Below, one piece after another: positions 18,972-27,027 of a stretch of 64,000 bases of DNA (positions within the stretch are counted from its first letter, which is position 1; every line of letters starts with the position of its first letter). Made by a program: the position numbers and the translations under genes. The stretch spans positions 310,001 through 374,000 of the forward strand of contig NZ_FNGC01000002.1 of NCBI RefSeq assembly GCF_900102785.1, read 5' to 3'. Origin of the DNA: Arthrobacter sp. ok362. GTDB lineage: Bacteria; Actinomycetota; Actinomycetes; Actinomycetales; Micrococcaceae. The notes under the pieces were generated by a model that saw only the letters and a list, made by a program, of their open reading frames with translations, was not told the DNA's origin and did no database searches.

Positions 18972-20068
18972 CCAACTCTGCAGACCAAAGCTGGACGCAC
19001 GCCGGACACGGCCCGTCGAGCTCTGAACCCGACCTTAACACCACGGCGATCGCCACCGGCCTCCAACTGCCGGCAGGCTTCGCGGCGATTGCTGGCGACC
19101 CCGAGCTGGGTCCCGCGCTCACCACCAACCTGGCGCGCGTCGAGAAGAGGTTGCGCGAAGCCATCGCCAATTCCGATCCCCTGGCTGACGCAACGTCGCG
19201 TCACCTCGTGGAAGCCGGCGGCAAGCGCATCCGGCCGCTGCTGACCCTGCTGTGCGCCCACCTTGGCGACGCCTCGCTGCCCGCTGTGGTGCAGGCCGCC
19301 GTCGTCGTTGAACTGACGCACCTCGCCACCCTGTACCACGACGACGTCATGGACTCCGCGCCGTTCCGCCGTGGGGCGCCGACGGCCCACGAGGTCTGGG
19401 GCAACTCCGTCGCCGTCCTGACTGGCGACCTCATCTTTGCGCGCGCCTCCATCCTGGTCTCGGAGCTCGGCTCCCGTGCGCTTGGCATCCAGGCGCGCAC
19501 CTTTGAACGGCTCTGCCTGGGCCAGCTGCACGAGACCGTGGGACCGCGGCCGGACGAGGACCCCCTGGCGCACTACCTGTCCGTCATCGCTGACAAGACG
19601 GGCTCGCTGGTGGCCGCCTCCGGCCAGCTTGGCGCGATCTTCTCCGGTGCCGACGAAGCCTACGAGCCCCTCCTGGTCGAGTACGGCGAGAAGGTGGGCG
19701 TGGCCTTCCAGCTCGCCGACGACGTCATCGACGTCACCGGGATCAAGGTCAAGTCCGGCAAGTCCCCGGGGACCGACCTGCGCGAAGGCGTCCCCACCCT
19801 GCCCGTGCTGCTGCTGCGCAACGCCGCCCGCGACGGGGATCAAACCGCCGTCGAACTGCTGACGCTGATCGACGGCGACCTCAGCTCGGACGAGGCCCTG
19901 ACCGCCGCCGTGGCCGGACTCCGGGAACACCCCGTCACCGCACAGTCCTGGGTGGTGGCACGCACCTGGGCCGATGAAGCCATTGCCGCTCTTGCCCCGC
20001 TGCCGGAAGGCGTCGTGAAGGCCTCGCTGACCAGCTTCGCCCACGCGGTAGTGGACCGCAGCAGCTAG
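18968..20068 (+). CDS. Long-chain polyprenyl diphosphate synthase
   Basis: A trans-prenyltransferase, 366 aa, making the menaquinone side chain. First aspartate motif is DDVMD in LYHDDVMDSAPFRRGAPT, second DDVID in QLADDVIDVTG, with GGKRIRPLL at the isopentenyl site. Chain length (hepta- to nonaprenyl) cannot be read from sequence. The N-terminal ~50 residues before the catalytic core are extra. GTG 18968 overlaps the reductase stop by 4 bases (GTGA). A strong hairpin follows. Confidence 0.93.
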   Translation: MTNSADQSWTHAGHGPSSSEPDLNTTAIATGLQLPAGFAAIAGDPELGPALTTNLARVEKRLREAIANSDPLADATSRHLVEAGGKRIRPLLTLLCAHLGDASLPAVVQAAVVVELTHLATLYHDDVMDSAPFRRGAPTAHEVWGNSVAVLTGDLIFARASILVSELGSRALGIQARTFERLCLGQLHETVGPRPDEDPLAHYLSVIADKTGSLVAASGQLGAIFSGADEAYEPLLVEYGEKVGVAFQLADDVIDVTGIKVKSGKSPGTDLREGVPTLPVLLLRNAARDGDQTAVELLTLIDGDLSSDEALTAAVAGLREHPVTAQSWVVARTWADEAIAALAPLPEGVVKASLTSFAHAVVDRSS

Positions 20069-20176
20069 CCTGACGGCCTGGCGCTGAGCCTCCACCGCAT
20101 GCCTCGGCCGAGACTTTCGGCTGGGCGCGTCTGGCACGTCCGGCTGGGCGCGTCCGGCGTGCCGATTCTTAAACGG

Positions 20177-20233
20177 AATGGCCCCGGTTCCTCACAACGT
20201 TCGAGTCTTCCGTTGTGCCGAACCGGGGCCATT
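20177..20233 (+). terminator. Terminator hairpin after the prenyl synthase
   Basis: Perfect 14-bp arms AATGGCCCCGGTTC (20177-20190) and complement (20220-20233), with an inner 7-bp stem CACAACG/CGTTGTG (20193-20199, 20211-20217), followed by TTCTCC. It probably ends the menG operon. Confidence 0.8.
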
Positions 20234-20413
20234 TCTCCGTTCGCATCAGATCCACCGGAGGCAGGTGGTGAACCCAAGAAAGAGCATATGACAGAAATGT
20301 CACACTGTCCAGCGATTTTGTAAATTGTTTGTCACGGGTCTTGCTGGTGCTGCGGCGGAATCTCCCACCTCTGGATCAGGGAGCGCTAAAACGGTGGCGG
20401 CACGCCGTGTGGC

Positions 20414-20445
20414 GGCGCCAAACCGGGGAGAATCGGCGCCGGAAG
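20414..20445 (+). repeat. Imperfect direct repeat, left copy flanking DUF559 gene
   Basis: GCCAAACC-GGGGAGAA-CGGCG core, repeated in the same orientation at 21393-21426 with a single-base indel and a few mismatches. The pair brackets the 20505 gene. Confidence 0.55.
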
Positions 20446-20504
20446 TTTCCACATAGGCGTCAAGACTGCTGTTGGATCGTCCGGTCCGTGGCTGTGCTGG
20501 GTTC

Positions 20505-21326
20505 ATGGACCTCACCAGTTACCTCAAGTACGCAGGCTCGGTGGCCCGGACCGGGACGCTGTTGCAGGCTGGCTTCTCTGAGCGGAGCATCAGGAATGCA
20601 GTCGCGGCAGGGGAGATGCAGCGGCTGCGCCACGGCGTCGTGGCGCTGGCCGGGCCGGAGCCTGATCTGGTGGCCGCGGTGCTGGCCAACGGTTCGCTGT
20701 GCTGCGCGTCGGCGGCTCCGCACCACAGGCTTTGGCAGCTCCATGCCCCAGAGCGGCTGCATCTGCTGTGTCGGCATGGCGTGGCCGCCGGTGCGGTCAT
20801 CCACCGAGGCAGCGTAGTGCCGCCGGAGTTTCCGCGGCCCGTGGCCGGGCTCACTGACACCCTGCTCCATGCGCTCCGTTGCCTGCCGCCGGTCGATGCC
20901 GCCGTCATGGTGGAAAGTGCCCTGCTGCAGGGCCGCACCACGCTCGATTACCTCAGGCATCGGCTGCCGGGAAACCGGAACGGTGCCGCCCGTGCAGTCC
21001 TGGAGCTGGTCGACGGCACGGCTGATTCGCCGATCGAAGTCGTGGCCAGGCTACTCTTCAGGAGCCAGGGCATCTACACCCAGACGCAGGTGAACCTGCC
21101 GGGGATCGGCTTCGTGGACTTCTTGCTCGAAGGATTCCTGATCGTGGAGATCGACGGGAGCACCCATCTTGAGCCGGCGCAGGTCAAGAGGGACCGGGGG
21201 CGGAACAACGCCAGCACGCTGACGGGCTACGCTGTGCTCCGGTACGGGTATCACGACATCGTCTACAACCCGCAGAAGGTCGTCGATGAGGTGTGGCAGG
21301 TCCTACGCGGCCGCGTCATCCGCTGA
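20505..21326 (+). CDS. DUF559-type nuclease-fold protein, second copy
   Basis: About 273 aa, same general architecture as the 11248 gene but only distantly similar. An N-terminal winged-helix-like part (LLQAGFSERSIRNAVAAGEMQRLRHGVVAL) is followed by a DUF559 C-terminus: SPIEVVARLLFRSQGI, VDFLLEGFLIVEIDG with the acidic pair, RDRGRNNASTLTGYAVLRYGYHDI. Such domains are related to Vsr/very short patch endonucleases; activity is unproven. ATG 20505 is chosen over TTG 20472; TGTGCT 6 bases upstream is a poor -10. Imperfect direct repeats flank the gene. Confidence 0.75.
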   Translation: MDLTSYLKYAGSVARTGTLLQAGFSERSIRNAVAAGEMQRLRHGVVALAGPEPDLVAAVLANGSLCCASAAPHHRLWQLHAPERLHLLCRHGVAAGAVIHRGSVVPPEFPRPVAGLTDTLLHALRCLPPVDAAVMVESALLQGRTTLDYLRHRLPGNRNGAARAVLELVDGTADSPIEVVARLLFRSQGIYTQTQVNLPGIGFVDFLLEGFLIVEIDGSTHLEPAQVKRDRGRNNASTLTGYAVLRYGYHDIVYNPQKVVDEVWQVLRGRVIR

Positions 21327-21392
21327 ATTCCCCCAGGTTTGAACTTCCGACGCCGCAGAATACCCGCGGTTCCGCCGGACACTCCGGTGAGG

Positions 21393-21426
21393 GACGCCAA
21401 ACATGGGGAGAAGCGGCGGCGGGAAG
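21393..21426 (+). repeat. Imperfect direct repeat, right copy flanking DUF559 gene
   Basis: GCCAAACATGGGGAGAAGCG, matching 20414-20445. It lies between the DUF559 gene stop (21326) and the converging small gene at 21467. Confidence 0.55.
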
Positions 21427-21466
21427 GGGGAGGAGGCGGGACTGAGAGCGCAGGAGGAGCGGAGGC

Positions 21467-21895
21467 CTAGTCTTCGTCCTCGTCGTTGAAGGCCCATTCG
21501 AACATGTCGAACACGAATTCGGAGAAGGTCCCCTCCTCGCTCTTCCACTGGGCGCGGGCGTTGTTCCTGCGGTACACGATGGGATCCGGGATGCTGAGGT
21601 CCCCGACGCGGAAGCCCCAGGTGAACTGCTCTTGCTCGTCCTCGAGGAACATGAGGAAACCCTCGTCATCGACTTCGAGCTCTTCGGGGTCCCAGAAGTA
21701 GTGGTAGGCCTCCATGAGGTCCTCGCAGCCGCCGACGGCCAGGTAAAACTCGCGCAGGACCGGCGGGACCTGGAACTGGTGTTCGGCCAGTGCGGCGTCG
21801 AGCTCGTCGGCCGGGAGGCCATCTTCTTCCTGCCATTCGTCTTCGAGATACTTCGGGACAAGCGCGCGGAATTTCTCGAGGAACATGTCAGTCAT
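21467..21895 (-). CDS. Small acidic SUKH/SMI1-like protein
   Basis: 142 aa, very acidic (C-terminus FNDEDED). LPADELDAALAEHQFQVPPVLREFYLAVGG resembles the start of SMI1/KNR4 (SUKH) domains, used as immunity proteins or as general regulators. No toxin gene adjoins, so immunity is only one option. TAGGAT (minus strand 21902-21907) lies 6 bases before ATG, indicating leaderless transcription. Family assignment is moderate. Confidence 0.6.
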   Translation of the reverse strand: MTDMFLEKFRALVPKYLEDEWQEEDGLPADELDAALAEHQFQVPPVLREFYLAVGGCEDLMEAYHYFWDPEELEVDDEGFLMFLEDEQEQFTWGFRVGDLSIPDPIVYRRNNARAQWKSEEGTFSEFVFDMFEWAFNDEDED

Positions 21896-21915
21896 GGTCT
21901 TATCCTAGCTAATCC

Positions 21916-22581
21916 CTAGCGCTCATTTTCCGCCTCGTCCAGGCCCAGCCGGTGCCAGCCGCGCACCGCCAGCGGAACGTACCAGTGGCGCCGCCAGGCC
22001 GTGACCCGGAAGGCGAAGACGACCGCGGTGACGGCGCAGGCCGTCACCGCGGTAAAGGTACCCGTGAGGGACAGGATCACGGTCGACACTGCCCCGGCGA
22101 ACGCCGGCAGGGCGTACAGATCCTTGGGGTCGAAGAGCTGCGGCACCTCGTTGGCGGTGATATCCCGCAGCAGGCCGCCGCCCACCGCCGTCGTGACACC
22201 CAGCAGGACGGCAGCCACGGGATTCATCCCGGCGGCCAGGGCCTTCAGGGTGCCGGTGATGCAGAACAGGGCCAGGCCGCCGGCGTCGAACAGGACCAGC
22301 AGCGAAGTGAAGCGCTGGACGCTGGAGAACAGGAAATACACCAGCACCGTGGCGAGCATTGGCGGCGCCAGATACGCCGGGTTGGTGAACGCGGCGGGCG
22401 GGCCTGCGTTGATGATGATGTCGCGGATGACACCGCCGCCAAGGCTCACCAGCGAGGCCAGGAGCAGCGAGCCGATGATGTCGAACTGCTTCCGCGCCGC
22501 GAGCAGCGAGCCGGAGACGGCAAAGAAGAACACTCCGGCGAGGTCAAGCCAGACCAGGACAATACTGAAGGAGAAGGTCAT
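21916..22581 (-). CDS. TRIC-type cation channel family membrane protein (UPF0126)
   Basis: 221 aa with seven hydrophobic segments arranged as two related halves. Each half has a glycine-rich GGG motif: SLVSLGGGVIRDII and TTAVGGGLLRDITANEVP, the hallmark of the YicG/TRIC family of monovalent cation channels. It acts in the inner membrane; the in-vivo ion is unknown. It is divergent from the chelatase gene. Confidence 0.88.
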   Translation of the reverse strand: MTFSFSIVLVWLDLAGVFFFAVSGSLLAARKQFDIIGSLLLASLVSLGGGVIRDIIINAGPPAAFTNPAYLAPPMLATVLVYFLFSSVQRFTSLLVLFDAGGLALFCITGTLKALAAGMNPVAAVLLGVTTAVGGGLLRDITANEVPQLFDPKDLYALPAFAGAVSTVILSLTGTFTAVTACAVTAVVFAFRVTAWRRHWYVPLAVRGWHRLGLDEAENER

Positions 22582-22644
22582 GGAGCGTCCCGGTCGATAA
22601 CAAGGGGGCGGATAGAGGGCGGCTCCAAGGTTACGCTAACGGCT

Positions 22645-23391
22645 ATGAATAGCCCCATCCTGATCGCTTGCGCCCATGGCACGTCGAGCCCGCAGGGAGC
22701 TGTGGAGGTCAACAAGCTCCGGGACGGCATCGCCGGGCTCCGGCCCGGGCTGGACGTCCGCGAGGCCTACGTCGACGTGCAGGACCCGGATCTGCAGGCT
22801 GTTGTGGCGGGCATTCCGGAGGGGGAGACCGCCGTCGTGGTTCCGCTGCTGCTGAGCGTCGGGTACCACGTCAAGGTGGACATCGCCCGGGCCGTGAAGA
22901 GCCGGCCGGACACTCTTGCCGCGGCGCCGCTGGGGCCGGATCCGCGGCTTGCAGCGCTGCTGGACCAGCGGCTGCGCGAGGCCGGGGTGACGGACAACGA
23001 CGCAGTGGTCCTCGCCGCCGCCGGATCCTCCGATCCCAGCGCGGGGCGGAATGTCGAGGAACTCGCGGACCAGCTCCGTGCGCTGCGTTCCAACCGGATC
23101 GTGGCTGGCTACGGCGCCTCCGCCAAGCCCTCGGTTCCCGACGCCGTCGCGATGCTCCGCGAGGAAGCCGCCGGCGGTGCCGGCGCGGGGGAATCGGCCG
23201 GTGCGGTGGACCTCGGCGGACGCGTGGTCATCGCCTCCTATCTCTTGGCGCCCGGCTTCTTCCATGACCAGTTGGCCAAGGCCGGCGCGGACCTTGTGAC
23301 GGCGCCGCTCCTGCCCTCGCCGGTCCTCGCCGAAATTGCCCTGGAACGCTACGACGCCGCGCTGGACGCAGCCCCACAACACCGGCCCTGA
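22645..23391 (+). CDS. Sirohydrochlorin chelatase (CbiX-like)
   Basis: 248 aa, CbiX/SirB family. The N-terminal half begins ILIACAHGTSSPQGA with the catalytic histidine and continues with AYVDVQDPDLQAVV and VVVPLLLSVGYHVKVDI (second histidine). The C-terminal half repeats the fold (VVLAAAGSSDP, IASYLLAPGFFHDQL). It inserts iron (or cobalt) into sirohydrochlorin. The siroheme enzyme NirA is encoded 130 bases downstream, so siroheme is the likely product. ATG 22645 follows TACGCT by 7 bases (leaderless). Confidence 0.85.
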   Translation: MNSPILIACAHGTSSPQGAVEVNKLRDGIAGLRPGLDVREAYVDVQDPDLQAVVAGIPEGETAVVVPLLLSVGYHVKVDIARAVKSRPDTLAAAPLGPDPRLAALLDQRLREAGVTDNDAVVLAAAGSSDPSAGRNVEELADQLRALRSNRIVAGYGASAKPSVPDAVAMLREEAAGGAGAGESAGAVDLGGRVVIASYLLAPGFFHDQLAKAGADLVTAPLLPSPVLAEIALERYDAALDAAPQHRP

Positions 23392-23443
23392 CCGTCCCCG
23401 CAGATGCACAGACGCATGGCTACTTCAAGGGTTTTCGGCGGTT

Positions 23444-23522
23444 CGTGACGAAATATTTCCCTAGGTGACTCCCCATTTCTGAACCTTTGTGACGGGTTTG
23501 CGGCCACCCCTACAGTCGATGC
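23444..23522 (+). promoter_or_regulatory. Sulfur-regulon promoter module, nirA copy
   Basis: CGTGACG begins 23444, AGGTGACT 23463 and TTTCTG 23476, then -35 TTGTGA (23487-23492), an 18-base spacer, -10 TACAGT (23511-23516) and 6 bases to ATG 23523. Every block is at the same distance as in the ssuA and cysG promoters. The GTGA half-sites are direct repeats 20 bp apart, which suits an activator upstream of -35. Confidence 0.7.
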
Positions 23523-25268
23523 ATGACTGATACAGCTCTAGCCGGAGCGTCCACGGACGAGGCTGCCGCCGGCCGCACCAAACGCCCCTCCCGTCCGGCC
23601 GCAAAGCCGCACGGGCAGTGGAAAGTGGACGGCACCACGCCGCTGAACGCCAACGAGACCTGGAAACAGGAAGACAACGGCCTCAACGTCCGCGAGCGTA
23701 TCGAGTCCGTCTACTCCAAGCACGGCTTCGACTCGATCGACGGCACCGACCTGCACGGCCGCTTCCGCTGGTGGGGCCTGTACACCCAGCGCAAACCCGG
23801 GATCGACGGCGGCAAGACCGCCACGCTTGAGCCGCACGAACTCGAAGACAAATACTTCATGCTCCGCGTGCGGATCGACGGTGGTGCGCTGACCACCGAG
23901 CAGCTGCGCGTCATCGGCCAGATCTCCGTGGACTTCGCCCGCGACTCGGCCGACCTCACGGACCGCCAGAACATCCAGCTGCACTGGATCCGGGTGGAGG
24001 ACATGCCCGAGATCTGGCGCCGGCTCGAGGGCGTGGGGCTGTCCACCACGGAAGCCTGCGGCGACGTCCCCCGCGTGATCCTCGGCTCCCCGGTTGCGGG
24101 CATCGCCAAGGACGAGATCATCGACCCCACGCCGCTGATCCAGGAACTCGCCGAACGGTTTATCGGCGACCCGGAGCTGGCCAACCTGCCGCGCAAATTC
24201 AAGACCGCCATCACCGGCCACCCCAGCCAGGACGTGGTGCATGAGATCAACGACGTCGCCCTGGTGGGCCTGGTCCACCCCGAGCTCGGCATCGGCTACG
24301 ACCTCTGGGTAGGCGGCGCGCTTTCCACCAACCCCATGCTGGCCAAGCGCCTCGGCGCATTCGTTCGCCCGGACCAGGCCGCGGACGTGTGGCTCGGCGT
24401 CACCAGCATCTTCCGCGACTACGGTTACCGGCGCATGCGCACCAAGGCCCGCCTGAAGTTCCTGCTGGCCGACTGGGGACCGGTGAAGTTCCGTCAGGTC
24501 CTTGAGGACGAATACCTCGGCTACAAGCTCTCCGACGGCCCCGCGGCGCCCAAGCCGTCCACGCCCGGCGACCACGTCGGCGTGCACGAACAGAAGGACG
24601 GCAAGTTCTTCATCGGCGCCACGCCGTTGGCTGGCCGCCTCTCCGGCAGCCAGCTGGTCAAGCTCGCGGACACCCTCGAAGCCCGCGGCTCACGGCGCCT
24701 GCGCACCACCCCGCACCAGAAGCTCGTGGTCCTCGACGTGCCCAAGGACGAGGTGGACCCGCTCGTCGCCGAGCTCGACGCCCTGGGCCTGTCCGCCCGC
24801 CCGTCCGTGTTCCGGCGCGGCACCATCGCCTGCACCGGCATCGAGTTCTGCAAGCTCGCCATCGTGGAAACGAAGGTTACTGCGGCGACGGCGGTTGCCG
24901 AGCTGGAGCGCCGCCTGGCCGACCTTGCAGAGAGCAAACAGCTGCCCCAGGCACTGTCGCTGCACATCAACGGCTGCCCCAACTCCTGCGCCCGGATCCA
25001 GACGGCGGACATCGGCCTCAAGGGCATGATGCTGCCCACGCCCGACGGCGACCCGACCCCGGGCTTCCAGGTCCACCTCGGCGGCGGGCTGGCGTCCTCG
25101 AACCGCGAAGAGGCCGGCCTCGGACGCACCGTCCGCGGCCTGAAGGTGTACGTTGCGGACTTGCCGGACTACGTGGAACGCGTAGTGCGGAAGTTCGTGG
25201 CGGAACGCGTCGAAGGCCAGACCTTCGCCGAGTGGGCGTTCGCCGCCGAAGAGGGTGATCTGCAGTGA
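23523..25268 (+). CDS. nirA: Ferredoxin-dependent sulfite (nitrite) reductase
   Basis: 581 aa, siroheme/4Fe-4S reductase of the NirA/Sir family. Cluster cysteines are in ACTGIEFCKLAI and, later, HINGCPNSCARIQ. The two ferredoxin-reductase half domains are visible (RFRWWGLYTQRKPG... and a second repeat after residue 340). The operon with cysH, cysD and cysN argues for sulfite to sulfide rather than nitrite reduction; the fold alone cannot tell. ATG 23523 is leaderless. Electron supply probably comes from ferredoxin and the FprA encoded at 35854. Confidence 0.93.
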   Translation: MTDTALAGASTDEAAAGRTKRPSRPAAKPHGQWKVDGTTPLNANETWKQEDNGLNVRERIESVYSKHGFDSIDGTDLHGRFRWWGLYTQRKPGIDGGKTATLEPHELEDKYFMLRVRIDGGALTTEQLRVIGQISVDFARDSADLTDRQNIQLHWIRVEDMPEIWRRLEGVGLSTTEACGDVPRVILGSPVAGIAKDEIIDPTPLIQELAERFIGDPELANLPRKFKTAITGHPSQDVVHEINDVALVGLVHPELGIGYDLWVGGALSTNPMLAKRLGAFVRPDQAADVWLGVTSIFRDYGYRRMRTKARLKFLLADWGPVKFRQVLEDEYLGYKLSDGPAAPKPSTPGDHVGVHEQKDGKFFIGATPLAGRLSGSQLVKLADTLEARGSRRLRTTPHQKLVVLDVPKDEVDPLVAELDALGLSARPSVFRRGTIACTGIEFCKLAIVETKVTAATAVAELERRLADLAESKQLPQALSLHINGCPNSCARIQTADIGLKGMMLPTPDGDPTPGFQVHLGGGLASSNREEAGLGRTVRGLKVYVADLPDYVERVVRKFVAERVEGQTFAEWAFAAEEGDLQ

Positions 25269-25975
25269 CCGCCGTGCTCCGCTCCCACGACGAGCTCAAG
25301 GTCCTCGCCGAGGCCGGCGCCGCCGAACTCGGCTGGGACGCCCCGGCCCGCGATGTCATCGCCTGGGCGGCCCGCAATTTCGAGCTGCCTATGGTCGCCG
25401 TCGCCTGCTCCATGGCGGATGCGGTCCTGCCGGCGCTTGTCGCGGACCAGCTTCCCGGCGTCGACGTCCTGTTCCTGGAGACCGGCTACCACTTTCCGGA
25501 GACGCACGCGACCCGCGACGAGGTGGCGGCCAACCTGCGCGTCAACGTGGTGGACGTGCTGCCGGAGAATACCGTGGAGCAGCAGGACCGGCTCTTGGGC
25601 AAGGACCTCTTCGCCCGCGACCCCGCGCAGTGCTGCGCCCTGCGCAAGGTGGCGCCGCTGCGGCGCACCTTGGCCGGCTACGAGCTCTGGTTCACCGGGG
25701 TCCGCCGCGACGAGGCGCCCACCCGCACCAACACGCCGCTGATCACCTGGGACGAGGCCAATGGCCTGGTCAAGGTCAACCCCGTGGCGGCCTGGAGCTT
25801 CGACCAGCTGGTGCAGTATTCCGATGACAACCTCCTTCCCGTCAACCCGCTGCTTTCACAGGGCTACCCGTCCATTGGCTGCCAGCCCTGCACCCGCAAG
25901 GTGGCGCCCGGCGACGACCCCCGCGCCGGACGCTGGGCAGGAACCGACAAGACAGAATGCGGACTACACGTATGA
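25265..25975 (+). CDS. cysH: Assimilatory adenylylsulfate (APS) reductase
   Basis: 236 aa, CysH family. Besides VLFLETGYHFPETH it has the paired cysteines CCALRKVAPL and the SIGCQPCTRKV block, i.e. the four 4Fe-4S cysteines that mark APS-using enzymes, and the catalytic Cys in TECGLHV. It reduces APS to sulfite and AMP, so no APS kinase is needed; none is seen here. It overlaps nirA (GTGA) and cysD (ATGA) by 4 bases each, indicating coupled translation. Confidence 0.94.
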   Translation: MTAVLRSHDELKVLAEAGAAELGWDAPARDVIAWAARNFELPMVAVACSMADAVLPALVADQLPGVDVLFLETGYHFPETHATRDEVAANLRVNVVDVLPENTVEQQDRLLGKDLFARDPAQCCALRKVAPLRRTLAGYELWFTGVRRDEAPTRTNTPLITWDEANGLVKVNPVAAWSFDQLVQYSDDNLLPVNPLLSQGYPSIGCQPCTRKVAPGDDPRAGRWAGTDKTECGLHV

Positions 25976-27027
25976 GCAACTTGAGCACGACGACGACGGT
26001 CACCACCGCCTTCGCAGCAGATGCCGCCCCCGCCCCTTCGCTGGACGGCAATGCTGCAAGCAGCATGCCGTCCAGCTACGGCAGGCCCGATGCCACTCCC
26101 GGGGCGGCATCCGCCGCTCCGGCTCTGCGGTCGGCTCGCCTGTCGTCTTTGGACACCTTGGAATCGGAAGCGATTCACATCATCCGGGAGGTCGTCGCAG
26201 AGTTCGAGAAGCCTGCGCTGCTGTTTTCCGGCGGCAAGGATTCCGTTGTCATGCTGCACCTGGCCACCAAGGCGTTCTGGCCGGGCAAGGTGCCCTTCCC
26301 GGTGCTGCACGTGGATACCGGGCACAACTTTCCCGAGGTCATCGACTTCCGCGACCGCACCGTGGAACGGCTGGGCCTGAAGCTCGTTGTCGGCTCCGTC
26401 CAGGACTTCATCGACTCCGGCGAGCTGGCCGAGCGTGCCGACGGCACCCGGAACCCGCTGCAGACCGTCCCGCTGCTGGATGCGATCCAGCGCAACAAGT
26501 TCGACGCCGTCTTCGGCGGCGGCCGCCGGGACGAGGACAAGGCCCGGGCGAAGGAACGGATCCTGAGCCTGCGCGACGAGTTCGGCCAGTGGGACCCCCG
26601 CAACCAGCGCCCCGAGCTGTGGAACCTCTACAACGGCCGGCACACCGTGGGCCAGCACGTCCGCGCCTTCCCGATCAGCAACTGGACCGAACTGGATGTG
26701 TGGCGCTACATCGAGCGCGAGAACATCGAGCTGCCGGGCCTCTACTACGCCCACGACCGCGAAGTCTTTGCCCGCGACGGCATGTGGCGCGCCGTTGGCG
26801 AAGTCTCCCAGCCGCGCGAACAGGAGGAAGTCATCACCAAGACCGTCCGCTACCGGACCGTCGGCGACATGTCCTGCACCGGCGCCGTGGAATCGGCCGC
26901 CGCCACCGTGCGCGACGTCGTCATTGAGGTTGCCGCCTCGACCATCACCGAACGTGGCGCCACCCGGGCCGATGACCGCATCTCCGAGGCCGCCATGGAA
27001 GACCGCAAGAAGGACGGCTATTTCTAA
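25972..27027 (+). CDS. cysD: Sulfate adenylyltransferase subunit 2
   Basis: The ATP-pyrophosphatase-type subunit that adenylates sulfate to APS with CysN. The PP-loop FSGGKDSVVML lies near residue 85, then VLHVDTGHNFPEV, GGGRRDEDKARAKERI and the C-terminal RKKDGYF. The first ~60 residues are an Ala/Ser/Pro-rich extension not part of the usual CysD core. ATG 25972 overlaps the cysH stop by 4 bases. The stop TAA shares one base with the cysN ATG. Confidence 0.94.
   Translation: MSNLSTTTTVTTAFAADAAPAPSLDGNAASSMPSSYGRPDATPGAASAAPALRSARLSSLDTLESEAIHIIREVVAEFEKPALLFSGGKDSVVMLHLATKAFWPGKVPFPVLHVDTGHNFPEVIDFRDRTVERLGLKLVVGSVQDFIDSGELAERADGTRNPLQTVPLLDAIQRNKFDAVFGGGRRDEDKARAKERILSLRDEFGQWDPRNQRPELWNLYNGRHTVGQHVRAFPISNWTELDVWRYIERENIELPGLYYAHDREVFARDGMWRAVGEVSQPREQEEVITKTVRYRTVGDMSCTGAVESAAATVRDVVIEVAASTITERGATRADDRISEAAMEDRKKDGYF

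Larger units (their letters stand above)
20069..20504. other. 436-bp gap with terminator and repeats, no gene
   Basis: No gene is supported. It holds a 21-base direct repeat (20118-20138 and 20141-20161, one after the other), the terminator at 20177-20233, a small inverted repeat TGACA-GAAA-TGTCA at 20289-20302, and the left copy (20414-20445) of a repeat that flanks the next gene. Confidence 0.6.

Noticed and set aside
21467-21895. Contact-dependent toxin immunity locus based on the SUKH-like gene
   Set aside because: No toxin or secretion gene nearby; SUKH similarity alone is not enough.
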